Origin: Nitrospirota bacterium
Lineage (GTDB): Bacteria; Nitrospirota; Nitrospiria; Nitrospirales; UBA8639
Reading direction: 5' to 3'
Assembly: GCA_003233615.1 (NCBI GenBank)
Contig: QIMB01000461.1
Location: 1 to 12,818, forward strand
Length of the DNA: 12,818 nucleotides
Within the stretch, counting starts at the first letter, position 1, and every line of letters begins with the position of its first letter. Under the pieces are notes generated by a model, which did not search any database, had not been told where the DNA came from, and saw nothing but the letters and a program-made list of their open reading frames with translations. The position numbers and the translations under genes were made by a program. Shown in pieces: positions 1 to 6,958 of the stretch.

Positions 1-2
1 AT

Positions 3-923
3 CGGATTTCATGTTCTGCCCAAGAACTTGGTCAACTCAATCCTGATATGGTGGAGTCTGTTGTTGGAGGCCAGGTCTTTAAAATTGGCAACCAATATTT
101 TGCGGATCAACGTGTGAATATTGTTGAAGTCAATGGGACACAAGTGGTAGCAGAGGTCAATGGCACGTATGGTGTCTATGCGCAGACGATTAAATTACGT
201 GGGGGGACCTTGTCGACGAAGTGTTCCTGTCCATCCACAGAGCAACCTTTTTGCCGGCATTGTGTCGCCGTCTTATTGCAGCAATTCCATACAGGGTCTT
301 CAATCGAGAAGCCGACGGCAGCTGCGTCCGCTCAACCAACTCCTCAGTCGCCCTCCCCAGAATTGGAGCCAAGTGCGGAGGCCGTTTCCTCGTCTGGAGA
401 AGCCACGGCGATGGTCGATCTAAATTTTCGCGAAGCAACGTTGTTTATTGATTGGATTCAGCAGGCGGTTGGGCAGCTGGGCAAAGAGGCTCAATTGGCT
501 GCAGTTCCGAAGTCCCTTGGTGGAGTCGCTCGAGAATGGGCCGTGGTGATTGATCGACTCAATCAGCAATTTTTAGAGAGCGAATTTTTAGAGAGCGAAG
601 AAGATCGTATCGATACCCATCGGAATTTGCAGTCTGCCGAAAACATGGTTGATTCGTTGACGAAGGAATTAGGAACAGTGAAAGTGGAATCCGAGTCAGC
701 CAAGAAAACCTGCAGTAGCTTGGAACAAAAAGTCAAAAAATTAGAAGCATCGTTGGTTGATTTTTCTCAGGTTTCCAAAGAGCGAGACCGGTTGGTGCGT
801 ACAGTGTCAACCATGCAATCGGCATTACAAGACAAAGGAGCCGAATTGGAGAGTGTGTCCATGACCCTCAAGTCACTGTCCAACGCTATTCGCAATTTAC
901 TTCCTTCAGACCCGTCTTCATGA
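3..923 (+). CDS. SWIM zinc-finger and coiled-coil protein, 5' end probably outside window
   Basis: The reading frame is open to the left edge. The first ATG (48) has no Shine-Dalgarno sequence before it, and the residues encoded upstream read naturally into the fold, so the real start is probably outside the window. Counting from the ATG at 48 (291 aa), C59-x-C61-x7-C69-x-H71 is a SWIM zinc-finger signature (CxC...CxH). It is preceded by the GGQVFKIGNQYF-type segment usual before SWIM motifs. Residues about 85-115 are a Pro/Ser/Ala-rich linker. Residues about 185-285 are rich in Glu, Lys, Ser and Leu with heptad-like spacing and probably form a coiled coil. SWIM domains are known to bind DNA or protein, often in SWI2/SNF2 and MuDR proteins, but many bacterial ones are unassigned. 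No enzymatic domain is visible here. A scaffold or nucleic-acid-binding role is only inferred. The gene converges on the ATPase gene at 1058-1990. Confidence 0.8.
   Translation, partial: RISCSAQELGQLNPDMVESVVGGQVFKIGNQYFADQRVNIVEVNGTQVVAEVNGTYGVYAQTIKLRGGTLSTKCSCPSTEQPFCRHCVAVLLQQFHTGSSIEKPTAAASAQPTPQSPSPELEPSAEAVSSSGEATAMVDLNFREATLFIDWIQQAVGQLGKEAQLAAVPKSLGGVAREWAVVIDRLNQQFLESEFLESEEDRIDTHRNLQSAENMVDSLTKELGTVKVESESAKKTCSSLEQKVKKLEASLVDFSQVSKERDRLVRTVSTMQSALQDKGAELESVSMTLKSLSNAIRNLLPSDPSS
570..599 (+). repeat. 15-bp in-frame tandem duplication in the SWIM gene
   Basis: The unit TTTTTAGAGAGCGAA occurs twice in a row (570-584 and 585-599) with no mismatch and encodes FLESE-FLESE. Five codons is an in-frame length, so the gene stays open. 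Two identical copies suggest a recent slippage or duplication event just before the coiled-coil region. Confidence 0.9.
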
Positions 924-947
924 AGTGAAAAGTGAGGAGCAAGTAGT

Positions 948-979
948 AAAAGAGGCAGAATTGGTCAGTGCCTTTTTTT
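948..979. terminator. Possible bidirectional intrinsic terminator between convergent genes
   Basis: AAAAGAGGCA (948-957) can pair with TGCCTTTTTT (969-978) across an 11-base loop, with one G-T wobble. On the plus strand the hairpin runs into seven T residues (973-979), 25 bases after the SWIM gene stop. On the minus strand the 3' arm reads CTCTTTTA, giving a shorter T run after the ATPase gene. The GC core is only about five pairs, so strength is uncertain, but the position between two convergent genes fits. Confidence 0.45.
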
Positions 980-1057
980 CTCTCACTCGAGACTCATCTT
1001 TTTTCATCGCTCCCTTCAGCCTTCTTCCTCGCGACGATTACGTTCTTGCCCAGGCTT

Positions 1058-1990
1058 CTAAGCCCGGATTTTTCTGGGTTCTTCAATGTGTTGTGGTAAT
1101 TTTTCTTGTTGCCGGACTAATTCAAGGACATTCTCTGTTATCTGATCGAAGGCCAGAGCTGCTGGAGCCTGTGGTGAGAATTCCACAACAGGCAAATACT
1201 TCAATATGGACTGTTGGACGTGGGGATCTTCCGGGATATTCCCTAGAACTGACAGGTCCGTCCCAACGTATTGTTTCAGTAAGTTCTGCAAATGCAGTGT
1301 ATTAATTCGAGATTTCGTGGTCATCCGATTCAAAATTAATGCTGGCTGGAAATGTTGCAACATTTGTTGTGCTAACCCTAGCCCTGCTTCACTTGTTCGT
1401 CCGACTGCCTCTAAGACTTCCGTGATACTGTGAAAATCTTTGCTAAGGAGGGCTTCAGCAATAGGGTCACGCGCCAAAAAGGCGGTGAGGACCTTCCGAA
1501 TCGCTGCAAGTTTGATAAATCGATAGAGATCTAATACTGAGGTGGGATCCGGTGTCGCCACGGTCAAAAAGCAATCCGCTAAAAGAAAGAAGTCTAGAGT
1601 GTGGTAACTGGTGCCGGCTCCAACATCGACCAGAATAATATCAGCATCGAGTTTTTGGAGATGTCGAATGAGGCGTTTTTTCTTGGAATGTTGCAGGTTT
1701 GCCGTGATCAGAGTTTCTCCTGTTCCAGGAATGAGCCTGAGAGGAGAGGGGGTGTTCGCTAACGGATGTGCGATGTTTTCAAGATGTGTTTCCCGATTGG
1801 TAAAAAAATCCGTAAGCGTAGAGGGGGGATGAAACATTCCAAAGAGAATGTGGAGATTGGCGCCGCCGATATCCATATCGACTAAAATCACACGGTGACC
1901 TTTGCGAGCCAACAAGAGTCCCAGGTTGCTCACAACCATGCTTTTCCCGACTCCGCCCTTTCCTGAAGCCACAGAAATGATTGTGGGCAT
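1058..1990 (-). CDS. MinD/ParA-family (FlhG-like) P-loop ATPase
   Basis: This 310-residue protein starts directly with the deviant Walker A motif GKGGVGKS (residues 10-17, signature K11 and catalytic K16). VDMDIGGAN (37-45) follows as the Walker A'/switch I region. VDVGAG (121-126) is the switch II/Walker B region with D122, and LNRM (220-223) fits the adenine-contacting segment. These define the MinD/Mrp/ParA class, whose members dimerise on ATP and position other molecules (division proteins, flagella, plasmids). The DxDxGxAN pattern is closest to FlhG/MinD2-type proteins. No N-terminal DQAxxLR-type FlhG motif and no clear amphipathic membrane-targeting helix at the C-terminus are visible, and no flagellar or min genes are nearby, so the target is unknown. 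The ATG is supported by GAGAGGA (2000-2006) nine bases upstream and by a good promoter. The gene diverges from the rimP cluster. Confidence 0.88.
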   Translation of the reverse strand: MPTIISVASGKGGVGKSMVVSNLGLLLARKGHRVILVDMDIGGANLHILFGMFHPPSTLTDFFTNRETHLENIAHPLANTPSPLRLIPGTGETLITANLQHSKKKRLIRHLQKLDADIILVDVGAGTSYHTLDFFLLADCFLTVATPDPTSVLDLYRFIKLAAIRKVLTAFLARDPIAEALLSKDFHSITEVLEAVGRTSEAGLGLAQQMLQHFQPALILNRMTTKSRINTLHLQNLLKQYVGTDLSVLGNIPEDPHVQQSILKYLPVVEFSPQAPAALAFDQITENVLELVRQQEKLPQHIEEPRKIRA

Positions 1991-2012
1991 CTGCTACATT
2001 CCTCTCGTATTG

Positions 2013-2041
2013 ATTAAAGAGCGCATGGAGTATTCTTTCAA
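2013..2041 (-). promoter_or_regulatory. Sigma-70-type promoter for the MinD-like ATPase gene
   Basis: Reading the minus strand, TTGAAA (2041-2036) and TTTAAT (2018-2013) match the -35 and -10 consensus at five of six bases each with a 17-base spacer. The predicted start near 2006 gives a short leader just long enough to include the GAGAGGA ribosome binding site of the ATPase gene. The site is predicted from consensus only. Confidence 0.55.
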
Positions 2042-2068
2042 AAATTAGTCTATCACGGAGGTGATCTT

Positions 2069-2098
2069 ATGCCTATGGCGGACTCTCAAGGCTCATGA
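2069..2098 (+). CDS. Possible 9-aa leader peptide ahead of rimP
   Basis: ATG at 2069 opens a nine-codon frame (MPMADSQGS, stop TGA at 2096-2098). It is preceded by GGAGGTGATC (2057-2066), a ten-base exact complement of the usual 16S rRNA 3' end, with 7 bases between GGAGG and the ATG. This is a better ribosome binding site than those of most annotated genes here. The peptide has no run of one amino acid, so it does not look like a classic amino-acid attenuator. It sits upstream of the terminator at 2191-2215. Chance occurrence cannot be excluded. I saw no convincing plus-strand promoter; TTGATT (2010-2015) and TATTCT (2031-2036) are only 15 bases apart. Confidence 0.35.
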   Translation: MPMADSQGS

Positions 2099-2190
2099 AT
2101 CTCTGAAGGATGATGGGCTAAGGGGACGGCGAAAGGCCTTACCGATTTCTTGCCTTTGAATAAGGAAAGTGCTAGGGTACGCACTGGTTG
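2099..2190 (+). promoter_or_regulatory. Possible attenuator leader RNA of the rimP-nusA-infB cluster
   Basis: Between the short ORF and the terminator the RNA can form several helices. AAAGGC pairs with GCCTTT (within about 2132-2158), and AGTGC pairs with GCACT (about 2169-2185). TGGGCT (2114-2119) is complementary to AGCCCA (2201-2206) in the 3' arm of the terminator and repeats part of its 5' arm, so it could act as an anti-terminator. It lies 16-21 bases after the leader ORF stop, near the edge of a terminating ribosome. This does not match any riboswitch class I can name. The regulatory reading is inference from complementarity only. Confidence 0.3.
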
Positions 2191-2215
2191 AGTGGGCGTG
2201 AGCCCACTTTTTTTT
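2191..2215 (+). terminator. Strong intrinsic terminator or attenuator upstream of rimP
   Basis: AGTGGGC (2191-2197), a GTGA tetraloop of GNRA type, and GCCCACT (2202-2208) form a perfect seven-pair GC-rich stem. It runs into eight T residues (2208-2215). No ordinary plus-strand gene ends nearby, since the only long gene to the left is on the opposite strand. The terminator must therefore stop a leader transcript or readthrough entering rimP, 35 bases downstream. Its form is unambiguous; its role as an attenuator is inferred. Confidence 0.8.
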
Positions 2216-2250
2216 GGTCTGTAGCTGTGGCCGCTATCCACAAGGATTTC

Positions 2251-2733
2251 ATGGTGGCCTTCATGGCTGAAAATCTTGCGGAAGTTATTCGTCAGGTAGG
2301 CGATCCCATAGCGAGGGCATTGGGTGTCGAAATCCTTGATGTGCACTGTACGGGGAAACCAACCAGTCCTTTGGTGAGTGTGACACTTGATAAAGACGGC
2401 GGGTTGGGGATTGACGACTGTGAAACGTTTCATCGGTCTCTTCGTCGGACATGGGACGTAACTCAACCTTCTGGGCCTCAGTGTCGATTCGAGGTGTCCT
2501 CACCAGGGTTAGATCGACCACTGAAGGATCCCAAAGATTTCCAACGTGTTCAGGGTCAGCAACTCCGTCTGACTGTGAAAAATGATATGCAGAAGCATGC
2601 TGTCATTTTGGGACGACTCATGGCTGTGACGGACGTCGGATTACAGTTAGTGGATGACCGAGGCAAAGCTATCCGAGAGCATAGTGTGCCTTGGGGTGAC
2701 ATTGTGAAAGCCAGGATCGAAGTCGAATTCTAG
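2251..2733 (+). CDS. rimP: Ribosome maturation factor RimP
   Basis: RimP binds the free 30S subunit and helps its late assembly. The 160-residue product has the family hallmark EVSSPGLDRPL (81-91), the preceding LVSVTLDKDGGLGIDDC segment (41-57), and a C-terminal SH3-like half ending in IVKARIEVEF. Length and motif order fit the family. The start is uncertain. ATG 2251 has AAGGA at 2242-2246, only 4 bases away. ATG 2263 gives MAENLAEVIRQ, which aligns better with typical N-termini, and has only GGTGG upstream. An extended frame back to 2188 would cross the terminator hairpin and is unlikely. It is the first gene of the cluster, and rimP-nusA-infB is a widely conserved order. Confidence 0.93.
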   Translation: MVAFMAENLAEVIRQVGDPIARALGVEILDVHCTGKPTSPLVSVTLDKDGGLGIDDCETFHRSLRRTWDVTQPSGPQCRFEVSSPGLDRPLKDPKDFQRVQGQQLRLTVKNDMQKHAVILGRLMAVTDVGLQLVDDRGKAIREHSVPWGDIVKARIEVEF

Positions 2734-2752
2734 CACTCCGACGTATACAAGC

Positions 2753-2775
2753 AGCCCGTAGCCTGTCCGGGCTAC
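2753..2775 (+). promoter_or_regulatory. Two overlapping alternative hairpins between rimP and nusA
   Basis: AGCCCG (2753-2758) can pair with CGGGCT (2768-2773) around a 9-base loop. Alternatively GTAGCC (2758-2763) can pair with GGCTAC (2770-2775) around a 6-base loop. Each stem is six perfect pairs and they cannot form together. No T run follows, so this is not a normal intrinsic terminator. The element lies about 18 bases before the nusA ribosome binding site and could affect RNA processing or nusA translation. Confidence 0.35.
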
Positions 2776-2803
2776 TACTTATGGTGTGTTGCGAGGAACA
2801 ATC

Positions 2804-4015
2804 ATGAAAAGCGAACTCATGTTGGTGATCGATCAAATTGGTCGAGAAAAAGGTATTGAAAAGGAAAAAATCCTTTCGGCATTAGAAGCCGCTCTCTTGA
2901 CTGCAGCTAAAAAGCGATTGGGGCAGGGGGATAATATTCAGGTCGACATCGATATAGATACCGGTGACATTTCTATAGTGAGCAAGAAAACGATTACTGA
3001 GACTGTCGTTGATGCGAAGACCGAAATTTCTTTGGAAGAAGCTCGGCAAATTGATGATGAAGCGGAAATGGGTGATGAAATTGGATCCCTCATTGATATG
3101 GATGGTTTTGGGCGAATTGCGGCTCAGGCGGCAAAACAGGTCATTTGTCAAAAAGTTCGAGAAGCGGAATGGGAATCTCTTGAACGAGAGTACTCTAAAA
3201 AAGAAGGTGAATTAGTCCATGGAGTGATCCTCGGGCAAGAACGGCGTAACTATTTGGTTGATATTGGAAAAACAGAAGCGCTGCTACCGATTCAAGAACA
3301 GATACCTCGTGAGGCGCATCGTCGAGGTGATAGAGTTCGGGCATTGCTGCTGGAAGTTCGGCGAACACCAAAAGACGTGCAAGTGATTTTATCCCGTGCG
3401 CATCCACATTTTGTGGTGAAACTGTTCGGTTTAGAGGTGCCGGAAATCTCAGAAAAAATAGTGGAAATCAAAGGCGTGGTTCGGGAGCCGGGAGATCGAA
3501 CAAAAATCTCAGTCGTGTCACGTGATAAAGCGGTGGATCCTGTCGGGGCCTGTGTCGGAGTCAAAGGGTCCAGGGTGCAAGCCATTGTCCGCGAATTGCG
3601 GGGCGAGAAAATTGATATCATCCCTTGGACCGATGATCCGCGTGTGTTTATCGGGGAAGCGTTGAATCCGGCGTCAATTGAAAAAGTCGGTATTGATGAT
3701 CAAAAAAAATCGGCACTCGTGGTTGTTGCGGATTCGCAGCTTTCGTTAGCCATAGGGAAAAACGGGCAAAATGTCCGATTGGCTGCGAAGTTGACGGGTT
3801 GGAAAATTGACATCATTAGTTCGACTGAATATGAAAAAGAAAAAATGGAACGAGATTTGGAAATCAAAGCTGCGTTGGCCGAAGAAACAGCAAATTTAGT
3901 GAATGAATCGGCGGTCGGGGAAGAAGTTCCAGAGCAGTCTCACGAAGAAGCCAGTAATGAATCCAAGCAGGAGACCACGGAAGAATCGGTTCCGGAAGAT
4001 TCTCCGTCATCGTAA
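2804..4015 (+). CDS. nusA: Transcription termination/antitermination factor NusA
   Basis: NusA binds RNA polymerase and nascent RNA and modulates pausing, termination and antitermination. The 403-residue product shows the RNA-polymerase-binding N-terminal domain (about 1-125), an S1 domain (about 134-200, GELVHGVILGQ onward), KH1 (about 230-275, with GVKG at 252-255), and KH2 (about 300-345, with IGKNGQNVRLAAKLTGW). It ends in an acidic, Glu/Ser-rich tail (about 350-403) instead of the extra acidic repeat domains of E. coli NusA. The ATG at 2804 has GAGGAA (2793-2798) at good spacing and begins MKSELMLVIDQI, as expected. A GTG at 2786 would add six residues but lacks support. The stop lies nine bases before infB. 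Confidence 0.97.
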   Translation: MKSELMLVIDQIGREKGIEKEKILSALEAALLTAAKKRLGQGDNIQVDIDIDTGDISIVSKKTITETVVDAKTEISLEEARQIDDEAEMGDEIGSLIDMDGFGRIAAQAAKQVICQKVREAEWESLEREYSKKEGELVHGVILGQERRNYLVDIGKTEALLPIQEQIPREAHRRGDRVRALLLEVRRTPKDVQVILSRAHPHFVVKLFGLEVPEISEKIVEIKGVVREPGDRTKISVVSRDKAVDPVGACVGVKGSRVQAIVRELRGEKIDIIPWTDDPRVFIGEALNPASIEKVGIDDQKKSALVVVADSQLSLAIGKNGQNVRLAAKLTGWKIDIISSTEYEKEKMERDLEIKAALAEETANLVNESAVGEEVPEQSHEEASNESKQETTEESVPEDSPSS

Positions 4016-4024
4016 AGGATAGGC

Positions 4025-6622
4025 ATGCGAGTTCATGAGATAGCGAAAAAACTTGGGATGGAAAGCCGTGTGGTGATTCCTGAGTTGGTGAGATTAGGCA
4101 TTCAGGTGACTTCGCATAGTAATGCCGTCGAAGATGATGCGGCCCGGTGGGCTATTGATGTACTGCAAGGGAAGGTTGCTGCCCCCAAGGTCGCTTCTTT
4201 TTCAGAAGGTATTGCAGGCAAGGGTGGAACGAAAAAGTCTGGTGAGCGACTTCTGAAAAAAGATGGGACGGTCTCCGGGAAAGGTGGCGCGCAAGCTACG
4301 ATTTCTGAACCTAAAAAACCAGAGAAGAAGCATATTCTGATTAAAAAGAAGAAGACGGAAGAAGAACTGGCTGCAGGGGCTGCAGCGTTTCCTTCTATTA
4401 AGGAAGAGGGTGTGCCATCTACTGGGATTGATGAGGTGGCTACGGACTCAACAATAGACATTCAAATGGGTGAAGAGCCACCTGTTGGTGGGGCCATACA
4501 TGATGCTCCTCTGGAATCCTCGGACTCGGTTGCGATTGAAGCTCCAATGTCTGGTATGTCGACGGATGTGCAGGATAAACATCAACAGCCCGTTCTTCCT
4601 TCAGATACATCCGCTGAAAAAGACAAGAAGAGTGATACGAAAGTTGACAAAAAAGGTTCTTTGCCTGCACGAGAGAGCCAAGCCGAAGATAAAGCAAAAA
4701 AGCTAAAAAAAGGACCACGGTTAAAGAATGAAGAAATGTTTGCTGCTCGATTCGAAGATGCCGCGGTGTGGCAGGATCTTCGCCCTCTCCCGACGCTTCG
4801 TCGTGAGGAACGTATTCGCCAGGTGCAGACCACGTCAGTTGGAGAAACCACCAAGCCACGGAAAAAAGTGATCAAGGTAACAGCTGGAATTTCGGTCAAG
4901 GATTTCGCAGAGGTGTTGGGTCAAAAGCCAGCAGAAATTATTCGAAAACTCATGGACTTAAATGTCTTGAAAAATCTGAATGAACCTATGGATATTGATG
5001 CAGGGGTTCTTATCGCTGAGGGATACGGCATTGCGGTTGAGGCTGTTGCGCCTAAAGGAGGGGACGCTCTATTAGAGGATATATTAGAGCCGACTGGAGA
5101 AGAACAATTAGAGCCGCGATCGCCAGTGGTGACAGTGATGGGGCACGTTGATCATGGAAAAACATCCCTGTTGGATGCCATTCGAAAAACACGGGTAACC
5201 GATCGAGAGGCCGGTGGTATTACTCAGCACATTGGGGCCTCTTATGTCAAAGTCGGCGAAAAAAGTGTGACATTCATCGATACCCCTGGGCACGAAGCTT
5301 TCACGGGAATGCGGGCCCGTGGTGCGCAGGTGACGGATATTGTGGTGTTGGTCGTTGCTGCAGATGATGGTCCGATGCCGCAGACCATTGAAGCCGTCAA
5401 CCATGCGCAAGCCGCAAATGTTCCGATAATCGTCGCCGTGAATAAAATAGACTTGCCTGGTTCAAACCCTGAGCGAGTTAAGCAAGGGTTAGCTGATCTA
5501 GGGTTGCTCCCTGAATCCTGGGGCGGGCAAACGATTTATGTTGAAGTGTCGGCTAAAGAAGGGCAGGGCTTAGATAGTCTTCTCGACATGGTGTTACTGC
5601 AAGCCGAAGTCATGGAATTGAAGGCGGATATGGCCTGTTCGGCTCGCGGTGTGGTGTTGGAAGCCAAATTAGATAAAGGACGAGGGCCTGTAGCCACAGT
5701 TTTAGTGCAAGGTGGAACCTTGAAGGTGGGTGAAACGTTTGTCGTGGGGGCGGTGAGTGGCCGAGTCCGGGGGCTGACATCAGATCAGGGCACTCGCATA
5801 AAGGAAGCCGGACCTTCAGTTCCTGTTGAAGTCATCGGACTATTAGGAGTTCCTGAAGCGGGAGATCAACTGATCGTTGTGAAAGATGAGCGAGTAGCCA
5901 GGGGAATTGCTCAAGACCGCATGCAAAAACTGAAAGAAGTTGGATTTGCGACTTCGTCTCGGCGAACCTTGGATGATTTATTTGCGGAGGCCCGAGACGG
6001 CGAAGTCAAGCAATTAGCGGTTCTTCTGAAAGCGGATGCACATGGTTCGGTCGGTGCATTGGGTGATGCGTTGCACAAGATTTCGACTGATGCCGTCAAG
6101 TTGAAAATCATTCATAGTGGCGTGGGCGGAATCAATGAATCGGATGTGTTGTTAGCTGCTGCGTCACAGGCGATTATTATTGGGTTTCATGTTCGACCAG
6201 ATGTCAAAGCGGCCAATATTGCTGACCGTGAAGGGGTGGAAATCAGGCTCTATACCATTATTTATAATGTGCTTGATGATGTTCGTGCTGCAGCAGAAGG
6301 ACTGCTAGCCCCAACCATTAAAGAGCGAGTGCTCGGCCATGCAGAAGTGCGGGAGCTTTTCTCCGTCCCCAAATTAGGGACCATTGCGGGTTGTTATGTG
6401 AATGACGGAGTGATCGCACGGACAAATACAAAGGTGCGAGTCATACGAGATCAGGTCACGGTGTACGAGGGAAAAATTGGCTCGTTGCGCCGCTTCAAAG
6501 ACGACGCGAAAGAAGTGCAACAAGGATATGAATGCGGAATCGGTGTTGAGAATTTCAATGATGTGAAGCTTGGAGATGTGCTGGAAGCCTATGTGTTAGA
6601 GGAGGAAGCGACCAAATTATAA
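4025..6622 (+). CDS. infB: Translation initiation factor IF-2
   Basis: IF-2 is the GTPase that brings initiator tRNA to the 30S subunit and promotes subunit joining. The 865-residue protein has an IF2_N helical motif at 1-50, a long low-complexity Lys/Glu/Ala/Ser-rich linker (about 55-240), and a second IF2_N segment (about 280-335). The G domain follows with G1 GHVDHGKT (373-380), G2 GGITQHIGA (397-405), G3 DTPGH (419-423), G4 NKID (473-476) and G5 SAKEG (509-513). The remaining C-terminal domains are present, ending in the fMet-tRNA-binding beta barrel. AAGGA (4015-4019) sits five bases before the ATG and overlaps the nusA stop codon, so translation is probably coupled. The ylxR and ylxQ genes that often lie between nusA and infB are absent. 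Confidence 0.98.
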   Translation: MRVHEIAKKLGMESRVVIPELVRLGIQVTSHSNAVEDDAARWAIDVLQGKVAAPKVASFSEGIAGKGGTKKSGERLLKKDGTVSGKGGAQATISEPKKPEKKHILIKKKKTEEELAAGAAAFPSIKEEGVPSTGIDEVATDSTIDIQMGEEPPVGGAIHDAPLESSDSVAIEAPMSGMSTDVQDKHQQPVLPSDTSAEKDKKSDTKVDKKGSLPARESQAEDKAKKLKKGPRLKNEEMFAARFEDAAVWQDLRPLPTLRREERIRQVQTTSVGETTKPRKKVIKVTAGISVKDFAEVLGQKPAEIIRKLMDLNVLKNLNEPMDIDAGVLIAEGYGIAVEAVAPKGGDALLEDILEPTGEEQLEPRSPVVTVMGHVDHGKTSLLDAIRKTRVTDREAGGITQHIGASYVKVGEKSVTFIDTPGHEAFTGMRARGAQVTDIVVLVVAADDGPMPQTIEAVNHAQAANVPIIVAVNKIDLPGSNPERVKQGLADLGLLPESWGGQTIYVEVSAKEGQGLDSLLDMVLLQAEVMELKADMACSARGVVLEAKLDKGRGPVATVLVQGGTLKVGETFVVGAVSGRVRGLTSDQGTRIKEAGPSVPVEVIGLLGVPEAGDQLIVVKDERVARGIAQDRMQKLKEVGFATSSRRTLDDLFAEARDGEVKQLAVLLKADAHGSVGALGDALHKISTDAVKLKIIHSGVGGINESDVLLAAASQAIIIGFHVRPDVKAANIADREGVEIRLYTIIYNVLDDVRAAAEGLLAPTIKERVLGHAEVRELFSVPKLGTIAGCYVNDGVIARTNTKVRVIRDQVTVYEGKIGSLRRFKDDAKEVQQGYECGIGVENFNDVKLGDVLEAYVLEEEATKL
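4370..4386. repeat. Perfect inverted repeat inside infB linker
   Basis: GCTGCAG (4370-4376), GGG, and CTGCAGC (4380-4386) form a perfect seven-pair hairpin in the coding sequence for an Ala-rich part of the IF-2 linker. It may simply reflect Ala codon choice. Confidence 0.6.
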
Positions 6623-6649
6623 GGCACATGTGATTGTTAGGTTAAGATC

Positions 6650-6937
6650 ATGGCAATGATTGTTGGGTTATGTACGGTAGAACTACATTTCCCTGATGCC
6701 CAATCGCTTAAGAATAAACGACAAATCCTTGTCAGTTTGAAGACACGACTTCAGAATCGATTCAATATTTCCATTGCTGAGATTGATGACATGCATCTCT
6801 GGCAAAAAGCGATTGTGGGAATTGCAGTTATTGCCAATGAGACTGCTCGTGTGAATCAAACCCTCGATCACGTCCTCAATGATATTCGAGCCAATCCGTC
6901 GCTTGAACTCTTACGGTCTCAGATAGAACTGTTGTAA
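6650..6937 (+). CDS. DUF503 family protein, YlxP-like
   Basis: This 95-residue protein matches the DUF503/YlxP family in length and pattern. It has an N-terminal strand MAMIVGLCTVELHFPDAQSLK, the KNKRQILVSLKTRLQNRFNISIAEI segment split around a basic helix, then DMHLWQKAIVGIAVIAN and a C-terminal amphipathic helix. Family members are small ferredoxin-like-fold proteins commonly encoded between infB and rbfA, exactly as here. The position suggests a role linked to ribosome or RNA metabolism, but the molecular function is not established. The gene begins 27 bases after infB with a weak TTAGG-type ribosome binding site (about 6638-6641), so it may depend on coupling to infB translation. Confidence 0.9.
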   Translation: MAMIVGLCTVELHFPDAQSLKNKRQILVSLKTRLQNRFNISIAEIDDMHLWQKAIVGIAVIANETARVNQTLDHVLNDIRANPSLELLRSQIELL

Positions 6938-6958
6938 GGTCTTCATCTCTTTGCTGCC

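Noticed and set aside
925..1305. A 126-codon plus-strand frame starting with GTG right after the SWIM gene
   Set aside because: Most of it lies antisense to the MinD-like ATPase gene, which has complete motifs, a ribosome binding site and a promoter. The predicted product has no recognisable pattern.
2099..2190. A tRNA gene ahead of rimP, as with metY in enteric bacteria
   Set aside because: I could not fold a cloverleaf; no T-loop GGTTCRA-type sequence with matching acceptor arms is present.
2188..2250. N-terminal extension of RimP from an upstream start at 2188
   Set aside because: The extension would run through the terminator hairpin and T tract and encodes residues unlike RimP N-termini.
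2086..2466. Minus-strand frame of 126 codons across the rimP start region
   Set aside because: It is antisense to rimP and the terminator, has no motif, and no supported start.
2786..2803. GTG start for nusA six codons upstream
   Set aside because: The GAGGAA ribosome binding site lies between it and ATG 2804, and NusA proteins normally begin at the equivalent of ATG 2804.
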